Part shown: piece after piece, positions 31,981 to 41,131 of the stretch
Layout of the letters: each line of letters starts with the position of its first letter
Numbering within the stretch: position 1 is the first letter of the stretch
NCBI RefSeq assembly: GCF_002812955.1
Contig: NZ_PFXK01000009.1
Span: forward strand, 107,100 to 171,099
Reading direction: 5' to 3'
Length of the DNA: 64,000 nucleotides
Source of the DNA: Vibrio sp. HA2012
Lineage (GTDB): Bacteria > Pseudomonadota > Gammaproteobacteria > Enterobacterales > Vibrionaceae
Translations under genes and position numbers: made by a program
Notes under the pieces: model-generated
Database searches by the model: none
What the model was told of the DNA's origin: nothing
The model's input: only the letters and a program-made list of their open reading frames with translations

Positions 31981-32144
31981 TCTGGTGTGTTTCTTTCTGC
32001 TGCCAATTTGCGGAAGTACAATAGTTCGTCGAATGTGAGCTTATCTATTTCGCTTGGTTGCCAATGAAATACGACGGCTAAGTCAGCATATAACGGCTCT
32101 ACATGTTGGACTTCTTCTATTAAACATCCATATTGACGAAAAAA
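31968..32144 (-). CDS. GpE'-like extension of the tail assembly chaperone, made by -1 frameshift
   Basis: A 58-codon frame without its own good start, entered from the upstream chaperone gene at the slippery heptamer T_TTT_TTC (plus-strand positions 32138-32144). It encodes EEVQHVEPLYADLAVVFHWQ and DKLTFDELLYFRKLA, the signature of P2 GpE' and related proteins. In P2, lambda and most tailed phages such G/GT-type frameshifts give two chaperone forms in a set ratio. Confidence 0.82.
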   Translation of the reverse strand, partial: FFRQYGCLIEEVQHVEPLYADLAVVFHWQPSEIDKLTFDELLYFRKLAAERNTPEESS

Positions 32145-32419
32145 GTTGCGAGCCCTGTAAGTAACGGAGTCCAGTTCTCTGGTTCCAAGTTGAGCATGTC
32201 ACGTTCATCCAAACAGCTAATGCGTGGGATAACTTTTGCTCCTGCTTCAAAGTCAGCCTGACAAATGTCACTTAGGTTTACTCCGCGCAGATGACCAGAA
32301 TTAGGCTTAGTTAATTCGATTTCAGTCAAAGTTACCGTTTGGCCATCTCGTGTCTTTTCAATTGGAGTTGCAAGTATGACTTTTTTGGTTGCGTTTTTGT
32401 CTTTAATTGCTGTCGCCAT
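32120..32419 (-). CDS. Tail assembly chaperone (P2 GpE / Mu gp41 type)
   Basis: 99 residues (ILATPIEKTRDGQTVTLTEIELTKPNSGHLRG...) typical of the TAC_7 family. It binds the tape measure protein during tail assembly. Near its 3' end the ACT-TTT-TTC codons allow a -1 shift into the E' frame. It overlaps the preceding gene by 17 bases. Confidence 0.85.
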   Translation of the reverse strand: MATAIKDKNATKKVILATPIEKTRDGQTVTLTEIELTKPNSGHLRGVNLSDICQADFEAGAKVIPRISCLDERDMLNLEPENWTPLLTGLATFFVNMDV

Positions 32420-33101
32420 AGCCCAGCTCTTCCTTCAATTCGTTAAGTTTGGTCTTACGACCGCCTGAGTTTGGATCCAGCTTCATTACCAGCTCATAGA
32501 GGTTGTATGCATGTTCTTTTTCCCCGGCGGCTTCATGCCAGTCTCCAACCAGTCGGAACATTTTTACTTTCAGTGGGGCATTGGTTGCCAGTTCTCCTGA
32601 AAGTAGGTCTTTTACTGCATTGAGTAGGTATTCACGGTTGAATTCTTTTTTCTCAGTGAATGCTTCATGAGCGTACTTAAACACGTACCCACAATAGGCC
32701 GTCTGTCCGTTCATTTTCCAGTTGGTTGGGGTTTCCAGTCCGCCCCCGATCGCTGCCCGGAAATCATCATGAATATTCTCAAGCAGACCTAAGTCGATAT
32801 GCCAAATAAAGAACCACCACATCACATCAAGGTGACCATATTCTCCCTGGTGTGTTGCCAGTAATCGTTCCACCAATGGATGATATTTCTTGATGAGTTC
32901 TTCCTTGTACGGATTTTTCTCTTTGGAACCGGCCAATGTGCGCAGGTAAGACAGATCTTGTTTCAGGGAAGCCTGAGTGTCTTCCCATGCTTTGTCAGCC
33001 AGCGTATAAGAAGCCATTTTGCTTTCTGTATTCACTACAATGACTTCCTCTCTGGCCTTTTCTTTTTCCTGTGCTTTACGTTTCAGTAATATGGACAACA
33101 T
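32403..33101 (-). CDS. Probable terminase small subunit (P2 GpM-like), displaced into the tail module
   Basis: 232 residues. The pattern YKEELIKKYHPLVERLL..GHLDVMWWFFIWHIDLGLLENI and the C-terminal WHEAAGEKEHAYNLYELVMKLDPNSGGRKTKLNELKEEL resemble the body and the TPR-like end of P2 GpM, which recognises the packaging site. In P2, M lies between capsid N and head completion L; here L follows N directly and this gene sits between tail tube and tail chaperone. Alternative: an unrelated tail accessory protein with TPR-like helices. Confidence 0.65.
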   Translation of the reverse strand: MLSILLKRKAQEKEKAREEVIVVNTESKMASYTLADKAWEDTQASLKQDLSYLRTLAGSKEKNPYKEELIKKYHPLVERLLATHQGEYGHLDVMWWFFIWHIDLGLLENIHDDFRAAIGGGLETPTNWKMNGQTAYCGYVFKYAHEAFTEKKEFNREYLLNAVKDLLSGELATNAPLKVKMFRLVGDWHEAAGEKEHAYNLYELVMKLDPNSGGRKTKLNELKEELGYGDSN

Positions 33102-33110
33102 AATGACTCC

Positions 33111-33476
33111 TTATTGACTGATCATCTCGTAACCATAGAACACGACTTCCAGTTGACCGTCTTTAACTGTCAGTGAAAGAGGATCCCCTGTCCATGCATC
33201 GGTTAGGGTGAATACTTTGCCACTGTTGGTTTCAAGCGTGATGTTTTCATCTACGAAATCACGAATGGCGTCTTCATCCGTAGATTGTGCGTGAACAATG
33301 GTGCATTTGATGGATGGTGCCGATTCATAGGATTCAGAATGACCTAATACGCCATCGTCACCCATTACCGGTTCGCGCTTTAGATTGCCGAAAGTAATTT
33401 CAGCCCCTTCTTTAATTGGTAAACGTCCCAGAGAGCCAGCATTGAGTACTGCCCGGCTAGTGATTTTTGTTCCCAT
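33111..33476 (-). CDS. Tail tube protein (Mu gpM type)
   Basis: 121 residues with a beta-rich pattern and the beginning GSLGRLPIKEGAEITFGNLKREPVMGDDGV found in Mu-type tail tube proteins. It forms the inner tube within the contractile sheath encoded just upstream. Confidence 0.85.
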   Translation of the reverse strand: MGTKITSRAVLNAGSLGRLPIKEGAEITFGNLKREPVMGDDGVLGHSESYESAPSIKCTIVHAQSTDEDAIRDFVDENITLETNSGKVFTLTDAWTGDPLSLTVKDGQLEVVFYGYEMISQ

Positions 33477-33478
33477 GA

Positions 33479-34612
33479 CTATTTCCTAAATTGAATTTTA
33501 CCGGCAACGATGATCAGACCATTTACGAACTGTGGTGAGTCCTGATAGTTGATGCGTTGTTTGTTTGAGTCATCCAGCTCAACAATGAGCGATTTTTTAT
33601 AGCCGTCAAAATCTTGCACAATGCCGTTGTATTCCAGCTCCTTGTACAGTGCCAGCAGTTCAGTTTTGAACATACTTGGTGTGACAATGGCCTGACCCGG
33701 AGCGAATCGAGTACCGTCTTTGGCTACTTTGTAGCGGGCATATTTGCTCAGGATTCGTGAGCGTTGTTTCTGACGAAAGTACATTGCTGTCGCTGGCGTC
33801 ATGATGTCGAGGTAGCTGTTATCTGCAATACCTGCTGCGTTTTCTGTGTAGGCCGTTACCACACGCTCAACCTGAACTTCTTTGGTGGAAGTGACAACAT
33901 AAGTCCCCATGCCTTCATGAAGCATTAAGTTGCGTTCCGTCCAGTCAAATTCGGTTTCGGCAATGGAATACACGCCGCTCATTTTCAGGGTTTGCAGTGG
34001 CCGGCAAGGATCATTTGCCAGTGACGGTGCAATTCGCCCTGCCCAGGCACCGATTGCTGCCGCCTCTGAAATGACTTCATTGGATGAATTACCCAGAGCA
34101 TTCACCGGCATAAAACTGATCAACGGGCAGTTACTTTTGTTGGCAAAGGTGATCAGTTCGGCGTTAGTGCCTTTTTTGGGGATGTAGGCAATGCCGGGAA
34201 TTTGGTTCATTGCGTTATAGCGGGCTTCTAAAAACTCGCCTAAATCTCGAACGGTAGTGTCATCATTCAGCGAACAAAGGATGTGATGGTATTGCACATC
34301 ACCGAGAGCCGCTAGTGCTGACATAGTATCTGCTGCGTTCACACTGACGGCATAAATCGGCATGGTTTCATCTTGTTTACGGAAGTACTTCACCATCTCC
34401 ACGATGTCAGAATCACCAAACAGCGCTGCTGCTTTGGTTTCATCCATGCATAGTACCACGGTGTTAGGGGCGGCAGGGGCTTCTGCCACTGCCTTACCGA
34501 TCACAAGGCATAGCTGTTGTTCCTCGGCGCTGTTTGCCAGGCTATTGTCGATTTCGACATACATACCCGGAACATAAGCACTGTTAGGCACTTCAGAGAA
34601 GCTAATGCTCAT
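33479..34612 (-). CDS. Contractile tail sheath protein (Mu gpL type)
   Basis: 377 residues starting MSISFSEVPNSAYVPGMYVEIDNS, as in Mu gpL, and ending in the conserved sheath C-terminal domain (NYQDSPQFVNGLIIVAGKI). It is shorter than Mu gpL (about 495), lacking much of an outer domain. Places the phage among contractile-tailed myoviruses. Confidence 0.9.
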   Translation of the reverse strand: MSISFSEVPNSAYVPGMYVEIDNSLANSAEEQQLCLVIGKAVAEAPAAPNTVVLCMDETKAAALFGDSDIVEMVKYFRKQDETMPIYAVSVNAADTMSALAALGDVQYHHILCSLNDDTTVRDLGEFLEARYNAMNQIPGIAYIPKKGTNAELITFANKSNCPLISFMPVNALGNSSNEVISEAAAIGAWAGRIAPSLANDPCRPLQTLKMSGVYSIAETEFDWTERNLMLHEGMGTYVVTSTKEVQVERVVTAYTENAAGIADNSYLDIMTPATAMYFRQKQRSRILSKYARYKVAKDGTRFAPGQAIVTPSMFKTELLALYKELEYNGIVQDFDGYKKSLIVELDDSNKQRINYQDSPQFVNGLIIVAGKIQFRK

Positions 34613-34794
34613 TGATTCGTCTCCTTGCTTGCGGTCGTTTCAGTGGCTGAGACTAAAATGACGGATTTATCTTTAATACGGCGTAGCCAGTACGGATTAC
34701 GTGGTTTCTCTTCACCCGCTGCTTTCAGCGGTTCCCGGGTGTCTGGATCGCGAACCAGTAACCCTTTTTGTGGTTTAACCTTAATGTTTTTCAT
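34609..34794 (-). CDS. DUF2635 small tail-module protein
   Basis: 61 residues: KVKPQKGLLVRDPDTREPLKAAGEE followed by PYWLRRIKD, the DUF2635 pattern seen directly before Mu-type sheath genes. Role unknown. Overlaps the sheath gene by four bases and meets the gene before it. Confidence 0.85.
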   Translation of the reverse strand: MKNIKVKPQKGLLVRDPDTREPLKAAGEEKPRNPYWLRRIKDKSVILVSATETTASKETNQ

Positions 34795-35333
34795 TATGCT
34801 GCATCCTCTAGTGCAAAGTGTTCAGCGGCCATAGCCATCAGTTCGCGTTCCAGTTCTGGTGTCCAGCCAATAAACGTTCGTTTAGGCATTTGGTAGTTCC
34901 GTTTCGTCCGGAGACCACCTTCCCAGCGCCCGGTTTTGCTATCAAAAAAACCTCTCACCCGAGTTGTGAACGACAGCTGGCTACCTTGGTTATGCTCCTG
35001 ACCGATTCGTCCTGCGATACCAGCCAGACCAACTTCAAAGCTTTTATCGTCTGCTCTGGTGCGCAGAGCTTTGGATAGCCCCATTAGCATGTTCTTGTTG
35101 TTGACCGTGTTCTGTGCGACTAAACCACGACTGAGCTCAACACGTTTACGTCGTGTCCGGCTTTGGTAAGGGTTGTTATCAATATCTCGCTGTGCACGGA
35201 TCTGAGCGCGAAAGAACTGCCGAGCGTGATTTGCCATGCGGCGGTTCAGGCCTAACTTTTCCGTAGCTGTCAGCGTCAGGCTTTCAACTACATGAGTCAG
35301 TTGCTCTGGCGTTCTTAGCGTTAACTCGTTCAT
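34794..35333 (-). CDS. Phage virion morphogenesis / tail completion protein (P2 GpS type)
   Basis: 179 residues. RRMANHARQFFRAQIRAQRDIDNNPYQSRTRRKR is the P2 GpS/phage virion morphogenesis family signature. Thought to act at the neck, joining head and tail. Overlaps GpR-like gene by four bases. Confidence 0.85.
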   Translation of the reverse strand: MNELTLRTPEQLTHVVESLTLTATEKLGLNRRMANHARQFFRAQIRAQRDIDNNPYQSRTRRKRVELSRGLVAQNTVNNKNMLMGLSKALRTRADDKSFEVGLAGIAGRIGQEHNQGSQLSFTTRVRGFFDSKTGRWEGGLRTKRNYQMPKRTFIGWTPELERELMAMAAEHFALEDAA

Positions 35334-35797
35334 GGCAGATCATCCAGATGACCGACGAATAAAATCAGTTCGCCTAGGTCGTCTTTATTCGTGCGGGCTT
35401 GGAACTCGCTGACGCAATCAAAACGCTCGCCACCTTGCATCCAGTTACCGCTTTCATTTTCTTTGAGTGAATAACCTTCCTGTAAATCAATTTTGATTTT
35501 GATATCGCAGCGTCCCTTATCGAGCAGTTCAGTAGCAAAGCTTGGAAAGGCTAAGCCTTTTTCCTGACGGTACGGGTCGTATGTGTTCATCCACGCGACA
35601 ATATGCATCATTAGGATATGTGGCTGAATTTTTACATCCTGTATGAACACAATGGCGGTGTACTCAATGTCAAAACCATCGACAAGTTCATCTTGTCCAC
35701 AGAGCAAGGCACCATCTTCTGCCCACACGTCGAAACTTTTTGCATCACAGACATGTTCCCTTAACATGTCGGTTAAGCTTTGCAGTGCTTTCATCAC
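35330..35797 (-). CDS. Tail completion protein (P2 GpR type)
   Basis: 155 residues. KALQSLTDMLREHV at the start and the mixed alpha/beta region YTAIVFIQDVKIQPHILMMHIVAWMNTYDP match the P2 GpR tail-terminator family. Between GpL-like and GpS-like genes, as in P2. Confidence 0.82.
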   Translation of the reverse strand: MMKALQSLTDMLREHVCDAKSFDVWAEDGALLCGQDELVDGFDIEYTAIVFIQDVKIQPHILMMHIVAWMNTYDPYRQEKGLAFPSFATELLDKGRCDIKIKIDLQEGYSLKENESGNWMQGGERFDCVSEFQARTNKDDLGELILFVGHLDDLP

Positions 35798-36243
35798 ACC
35801 ACCTCAAAACAGTAGGTTTCTTCACCATGCAATAGCAGATCAACAGCCTGACGATATTGAACTTCGCAGTGCTGCTTTTTACCTGTTAGCGCTTCTTGCC
35901 GTTCTGCGGCTTCTGCGGTAGCGTCTGTACTCATTCTGATCCCAATTAATTCACTGGCCGTTAACGCAAATACAGCCTGGGTGTACAAAACAGTGGCGGC
36001 AATATCATCACCAAATTGTTCCTGAGATAGGTCAGTCAAATGCGTATAAAGCGCAATGATATTTCTAAGCTCTTTGTGAACTTTAATCCGTGATACTTTT
36101 GCCTGCTGCAGAATGCCTGCTTCTGTTTCATTGCTGAGGAAATTAAACAGAGACTGAAACTCTGACATTTTTAATGCTGGGTATTTCTCCGTTGCTGGCA
36201 GCTCCGATTCATACACATCACTTTTATTACCGACAAATTCCAT
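35794..36243 (-). CDS. Head completion/stabilisation protein (P2 GpL type)
   Basis: 149 residues from the ATG at 36241-36243, which has an AGGTGG ribosome-binding site; the frame stays open 129 bases further, but that part overlaps the capsid gene and has no family match. The C-terminal half (VLYTQAVFALTASELIG...STDATAEAAERQEALTGKK) is GpL-like. It seals the capsid portal after packaging. Confidence 0.75.
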   Translation of the reverse strand: MEFVGNKSDVYESELPATEKYPALKMSEFQSLFNFLSNETEAGILQQAKVSRIKVHKELRNIIALYTHLTDLSQEQFGDDIAATVLYTQAVFALTASELIGIRMSTDATAEAAERQEALTGKKQHCEVQYRQAVDLLLHGEETYCFEVV

Positions 36244-36352
36244 ATAGCCACCTAAAGAGGAATGCAGGCAGCCAAACGCTAATATCAACCAAAGCCACGA
36301 CTTTTTTGATAGAGCGATAGTGCCTGCATTGGGGGGTGTCAGATAACGGTTG

Positions 36353-37387
36353 TTATACCCACGCGCCGTCAATTCGCAGTTTTACGTTGTCGAACTCAAC
36401 AGCTGAGACTTTTTCGAGTTGTTCAATCACGTAAGCCATGTTCATTGATTCGTAGTTTTCAACCTGATCTTTGGCGTCGTTTTTCTTACCGACTGAACGG
36501 CGAACGGAACCATCCTGAATGTAGATAGACAGGTTGTCATAACTGGTCACTATGATCCCTGTTGATGGGAAGCCCGGCACGGATACCGCAGGAAGACCAC
36601 CATAAGTACCAATGACCTGTTTTTCTTCTACCTTGCTCTTTTCACTTGGCGTATTTCCGTGTGCTGTATAAAACTTGGCTTTTTCATAAGCCAGCAAGTC
36701 GGAACCAATGATCGCCACAAGGTTGGCATCATTTTCACAGGCCGGGTGCAGCAGGTTTTTCAGGTTGAGTACCGCCAGATCCAGATTTGAAAAATCACCA
36801 CCTTCACCGATACGAATTTCACCTACAGTGCTTCCTTCAGTAATAAGGCGATCAGCATTATGCTCACGCATAGCCTGAAACCAGCCCTTATTCACGTCTT
36901 CACCATTTGGGTTCGTTGCCGGGTTTGTTGTTGCTGCCGCTGTTTTACCGAACCAGCCGACAGTAATTTTGTTTGCATCAATTTGTTCGCGAGTATGGCT
37001 AGAGATAATCTGGCTGAAGTTTTTCATATGCGCCCAGGCATCCAGCTTTGCATAGCGAAGCGCGGTATCAAAGTTGGTCTGCATACACTGGTATGGCATG
37101 GATTTCATCCCATGGTAGTCCTTTGGCTTGCGCTCTCCGTCCCCGGAAGTATCGGTACGGCTAGCAATCATGCCGGTGACGCCTAAACCAATGGCTTCAC
37201 CACTTTGGTTTTTCACAGAGATGATATTGATTTTGCTCAGAAACCAGTTGCTTTCACGAATCGCGGCAATGATGCGTTGTGTGCCGGTTGGCGTGACGTT
37301 AAACATCTCTGTTGCATCTTCGACACCATTTTGTTTCGCGACGGTCTGAACGTATGCGCTCAGTTTCTTTTTGGTATTTTCTTGCAT
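36353..37387 (-). CDS. Major capsid protein (P2 GpN type)
   Basis: 344 residues. Begins TKKKLSAYVQTVAKQNGV, then FNVTPTGTQRI and LGVTGMIASRTDT; ends with the P2 GpN-like ENYESMNMAYVIEQLEK. HK97-fold capsid protein, processed in P2 by the GpO protease encoded upstream. Confidence 0.93.
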   Translation of the reverse strand: MQENTKKKLSAYVQTVAKQNGVEDATEMFNVTPTGTQRIIAAIRESNWFLSKINIISVKNQSGEAIGLGVTGMIASRTDTSGDGERKPKDYHGMKSMPYQCMQTNFDTALRYAKLDAWAHMKNFSQIISSHTREQIDANKITVGWFGKTAAATTNPATNPNGEDVNKGWFQAMREHNADRLITEGSTVGEIRIGEGGDFSNLDLAVLNLKNLLHPACENDANLVAIIGSDLLAYEKAKFYTAHGNTPSEKSKVEEKQVIGTYGGLPAVSVPGFPSTGIIVTSYDNLSIYIQDGSVRRSVGKKNDAKDQVENYESMNMAYVIEQLEKVSAVEFDNVKLRIDGAWV

Positions 37388-37429
37388 GAGTTTACCTATA
37401 CAATTTTGTTGAGATTGAAATGTCAGCAG

Positions 37430-38254
37430 TTACAAATAGGGATCTTCTTCGCCGTGTTGTCCGGCCATTTGCCGACCATCATCGTCAGTCATTTTGCTTA
37501 GCGCTGTCGTCAGATCAGATACCTGGGTGGAAAGCTCTTCGACCTGGCTTTTTAGTTCTGTGACTTGCTGGTTTTCTTCGGGCTTATTCGAGGCTTCATC
37601 ACCGTCTGGGGCATTTTGTACCGACAGGGTTTCAACCAGCTTGCCTAATTGGCTGTTAAGCTCTTGGTTTTGCTCAATGCTTTTTTTGAGCAGTTCTTCT
37701 GTTTCTTTCGTCATTTCGTCTTCTTCCTCTTGTTGCGAGAACTGCTCAGCAGGCTTTTCACCTTTGAGCCAGTTTTTGAATTTTTGGAACAGAGATGCTT
37801 CATCGTCTTCACTGCTAACGGAGAATGTCTCTGGCTTGATAATAAAATTGGAATGCACCTGTACTTTGCCTTCATCTTTACTCGACAGGTGGATCTGGGT
37901 CGTACCCAATGATGCGGGTTTATCGGTGAGTGCCAGTCCGGACAGATAGGCTTTGCCGGTGTCAGCAAATTTTTCATAATACTCACATGACGTATGGAGC
38001 AGTTGCCCTTGCTCTACTGCACGGAGTAAAAAGGAGTTGGGTTTTAGTACTGCAAACAGTTTGTCTTCGCGCTTTTCGACAGAGAGAACGGAACCGTATT
38101 TAATGCTCCAGTCGTAGTGCTCTTCATTTATTCTGGCGGTATACACTTCCGGGTTATAGCTTTCTGCTATTTCATCAATGATTTTTTGCTCTATAACACG
38201 GCCATCTACAGTGGCACCTGCCTGTAAAATGCAAATTGGCTGGGATTGAAACAT
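37430..38254 (-). CDS. Capsid scaffolding protease (P2 GpO type)
   Basis: 274 residues. N-terminal serine protease domain with IDEIAESYNPEVYTARINEEHY, the catalytic-His region HTSCEYY and the serine region YLSGLALTDKPASLGT; an acidic coiled-coil scaffold (about 170-265) follows. It organises procapsid assembly and cleaves itself, capsid and portal. First gene of the left late operon, divergent from the terminase gene. Confidence 0.92.
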   Translation of the reverse strand: MFQSQPICILQAGATVDGRVIEQKIIDEIAESYNPEVYTARINEEHYDWSIKYGSVLSVEKREDKLFAVLKPNSFLLRAVEQGQLLHTSCEYYEKFADTGKAYLSGLALTDKPASLGTTQIHLSSKDEGKVQVHSNFIIKPETFSVSSEDDEASLFQKFKNWLKGEKPAEQFSQQEEEDEMTKETEELLKKSIEQNQELNSQLGKLVETLSVQNAPDGDEASNKPEENQQVTELKSQVEELSTQVSDLTTALSKMTDDDGRQMAGQHGEEDPYL

Positions 38255-38373
38255 GCCTAAACTCTCCTAAATCTGATGTCTCCAATCTAACGAATGCCTT
38301 TCTCTTTTTGTATTCATGCTGATTCTAAATATCTGATATAGAAGCTGTTCATGCTGAGGAATTACGGTGTCTG

Positions 38374-40146
38374 TTGCACTATGCCAGCATGGATACGAAT
38401 GTCGTTACTGAGCTGAACCAACCGCTTTACTCGTCTGCCCAAACTCAGGCTTTGGGTTTGTACCTTCGCCAGTACAAGCCTGCTGAAGTAGCAGATAAGA
38501 TCGGAGTAGCCACCCGAACGGTTCAGCAGTGGATATCAAAATTTGGCTGGAAAGAGATGCGGGATGATGCGCCCGTAGAGCTTATGCTGCGTCAGCGTAT
38601 TGCGTATCTGATGTGGATTGACCGTAAGCACGATGAGCAGTTGAAAGAGCTGGATATACTGCTTGAGCAGAAACGAAAGCGGGATCAGGCTGATAGTAAG
38701 CATGCCGGTAACTTCCGTTCAGGTGAAGAGAAGAAGCGGGGCAGAAAGCCCAACAAGGTTAAAAATGATATTTCTCATATCACCAAAGAGGTGCTGGACG
38801 AGTTCCGGGAAAAAACCTTCTTTGAATACCAGAAAGAAATTCACGGACATAAGTGCAATGATGATCTAAACGAGTTCCGTTTTTACCTGAAATCACGGCA
38901 GATTGGCTTAACGTATTATTTTGCTTATGAAGCGTTTGAAGATGCGGTGCTCAATGGTGATAACCAGGTATTCTTATCCGCTTCGCGTAAGCAGTCTGAA
39001 ATCTTTAAAAATTACATCCGGAGATTTGCTCTTGATCTGGGTGATGTTGATCTGAAGGGTAAGGATGAACTGCAGCTTTCCAATGGCGCGACGCTTTATT
39101 TCCTGTCTACCAACGCTCGAACCTCACAAGGTTTTAACGGCCATGTTTACTTTGATGAGGTGTTCTGGATACCTAAGTTCGGGGAACTGGACGACTACGC
39201 TGGCGGTATGTCGATTCAATCAAACTACCGCACCACGTATTTATCAACGCCTTCAACGGTCGCCCATGAAGCTTATCCCAAATGGCAGGGTAAGAAAGAG
39301 CTCGGTATTGATATCAGTCATGCTGCTCTCAAGAATGGCTCTTTGGGTGAAGATGGCATTTTTCGTCAAGTCATTACCATTGATGATGCGATTGAGAAAG
39401 GGGCAACCTTTTTCAATATGGATAAGCTGCGCCGTAAATATCCGGATCAAACAGTATTTAATAACTTACTGCGCTGTGTGTTTCTGGATGATTCGGCGTC
39501 GATATTCACGCTTAAAGCTTTGCTCGCCTGTAAAGCTGATGCTTCTCTCTGGACGGACGTCGATCATAACAAGGCTCGCCCAGTCGGCGGTGCTGAGGTG
39601 TTGGTCGGTTATGATCCAAGAGGAGGCGGGCAGGGTGAAGGTTCTGATGATGCCGGTTTGGTTGTCGCACTGAAACCAAGGCGGAAAGGTGGCGTATTCC
39701 GCCTAATAGAACGAGTTCGTCTGAAAGGTTCCAGTTATGAAGATCAGGCTCAAGCGATAAAAGGCATCACTGAAAAATATAACGTGGTTTATATGGCCAT
39801 GGATGTGAGTGGCGTTGGTTCCGCTGTGGCCGAATTGGTGCGTAAGTTTTATCCCGGGTTAGTTGAACTGGACTATTCCCCTGAGATGAAACGAATGATG
39901 GTTTATAAAGCCCGGGAAATTATCAATGATGGCCGTTTGCTATTTGATGGTGAATGGGATGATCTGGTTCATTCGTTCCTGATGATTCGTCAGCACACCA
40001 CAAAAGCCAGTAACCAGGTAACTTTTATTTCTAACCGTAGCAAAGTGGGCTCTCATGCTGACCTTGCATGGGCTTCGATGCACGTTATGCGTTGGGAGCC
40101 GATTGATATTTATTGTGAAGACGATACGACGGTGACGTTTTTCTAA
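38374..40146 (+). CDS. Terminase large subunit (P2 GpP type)
   Basis: 590 residues from ATG 38374, or 585 from the second ATG at 38389. N-terminal helix-turn-helix (YKPAEVADKIGVATRTVQQWISKFGW), ATPase region with EFRFYLKSRQIGLTYYFA and YFDEVFWI, and a C-terminal nuclease domain with VGYDPRGGG and MAMDVSGVG. It pumps DNA into the procapsid. Rightward with the portal gene. Confidence 0.93.
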   Translation: MHYASMDTNVVTELNQPLYSSAQTQALGLYLRQYKPAEVADKIGVATRTVQQWISKFGWKEMRDDAPVELMLRQRIAYLMWIDRKHDEQLKELDILLEQKRKRDQADSKHAGNFRSGEEKKRGRKPNKVKNDISHITKEVLDEFREKTFFEYQKEIHGHKCNDDLNEFRFYLKSRQIGLTYYFAYEAFEDAVLNGDNQVFLSASRKQSEIFKNYIRRFALDLGDVDLKGKDELQLSNGATLYFLSTNARTSQGFNGHVYFDEVFWIPKFGELDDYAGGMSIQSNYRTTYLSTPSTVAHEAYPKWQGKKELGIDISHAALKNGSLGEDGIFRQVITIDDAIEKGATFFNMDKLRRKYPDQTVFNNLLRCVFLDDSASIFTLKALLACKADASLWTDVDHNKARPVGGAEVLVGYDPRGGGQGEGSDDAGLVVALKPRRKGGVFRLIERVRLKGSSYEDQAQAIKGITEKYNVVYMAMDVSGVGSAVAELVRKFYPGLVELDYSPEMKRMMVYKAREIINDGRLLFDGEWDDLVHSFLMIRQHTTKASNQVTFISNRSKVGSHADLAWASMHVMRWEPIDIYCEDDTTVTFF

Positions 40147-40156
40147 GAGAGGCATT

Positions 40157-41125
40157 GTGATTGATATTGAATTTTCTAACCCTGTGAGTGTGATGAACAG
40201 CGATATTCTCAGCTACCTTGAAGTGGCTTTGATAGATGGTCTGTATGAGCCGCCGATCGCACTTGATACGCTGGCTAAAGCATTGCGGGTGAACCCGATG
40301 CATTCCAGTGCCATTGAATTTAAGCGTAATACCCTAGCTTATGCTGTCTCTGTACATGATGTACTTCCGCGCGGTGATCTGAAACGCTTTATTCAGGACT
40401 TTCTTACTTTTGGTAATGGTTATTTTCAGATAGTGCGTAATGGGTTGGGGCAGATGGTGACGGTTAAGCACATACCAGCACTGTATATGAGGCGCCGGGA
40501 GGATCTGGGCTATACCTATAAACCAAGAGCGTACGATAATGACGGGCGCATTGATTTTAAGCGGGGGCAAATATTCCATCTTGCTGAATATGATGTCGCA
40601 CAAGAGCTTTATGGTTTGCCCCAGCATGTGAGTGGTTTAACGTCGATTTGGCTGAACGATGATGCCACGTTGTTTCGCCGTCAGTACTACCGCAATGGCT
40701 CACATGCGGGTTACCTGCTGTATATGAATGAGCCCAGTATGACTAAAGATACTGAGAACGATATTCGTAACAAACTGCAGGCAAAAGAGGGGATGGCGTT
40801 TAAAAACTTGTTTGTGAATGCAAAGGGTAAAGACACCAAAGCACCGGAGCTTAAACCGATCGGTCAGGTTGAAGCAAAAGATTCGTTCAAAGACGTGAAG
40901 AACCAGACCACCAATGATGTCCTTTCTCTGCATCGTGTTCCGCTGGAGCTGATGAGTGTAAAACGGGAAGGCATTACAGCAAGCAGTGATTTGAATAAAG
41001 TGGATCGTATTTTTTATAAAAATGAGTTACTTCCTTTGATTGATTCTCTGAGTGAACTGAATGCATTTATGGGGATGGACGTGATTAAGGCTGATAAGTA
41101 TGTGAGCTTAGAGCCGGCAGCCTAA
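40157..41125 (+). CDS. Portal protein (P2 GpQ type)
   Basis: 322 residues with a GTG start 11 bases after the terminase stop. FLTFGNGYFQIVRNGLGQ, LPQHVSGLTSIWLNDDATLFRRQYYRNGSHAGYLLY and VKRGITAS-like segments match P2 GpQ. Forms the dodecameric portal vertex. Convergent with the lysis genes. Confidence 0.93.
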   Translation: MIDIEFSNPVSVMNSDILSYLEVALIDGLYEPPIALDTLAKALRVNPMHSSAIEFKRNTLAYAVSVHDVLPRGDLKRFIQDFLTFGNGYFQIVRNGLGQMVTVKHIPALYMRRREDLGYTYKPRAYDNDGRIDFKRGQIFHLAEYDVAQELYGLPQHVSGLTSIWLNDDATLFRRQYYRNGSHAGYLLYMNEPSMTKDTENDIRNKLQAKEGMAFKNLFVNAKGKDTKAPELKPIGQVEAKDSFKDVKNQTTNDVLSLHRVPLELMSVKREGITASSDLNKVDRIFYKNELLPLIDSLSELNAFMGMDVIKADKYVSLEPAA

Positions 41126-41131
41126 GCTCAT

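Noticed and set aside
36244..36372. Longer N-terminus for the GpL-like protein
   Set aside because: It overlaps the capsid gene end, adds a hydrophobic stretch foreign to the family, and a good ribosome-binding site precedes the inner ATG.
38255..38373. P2-style TGT-N12-ACA late promoter sites between scaffold and terminase genes
   Set aside because: Looked for on both strands by eye; no convincing pair with the required spacing.
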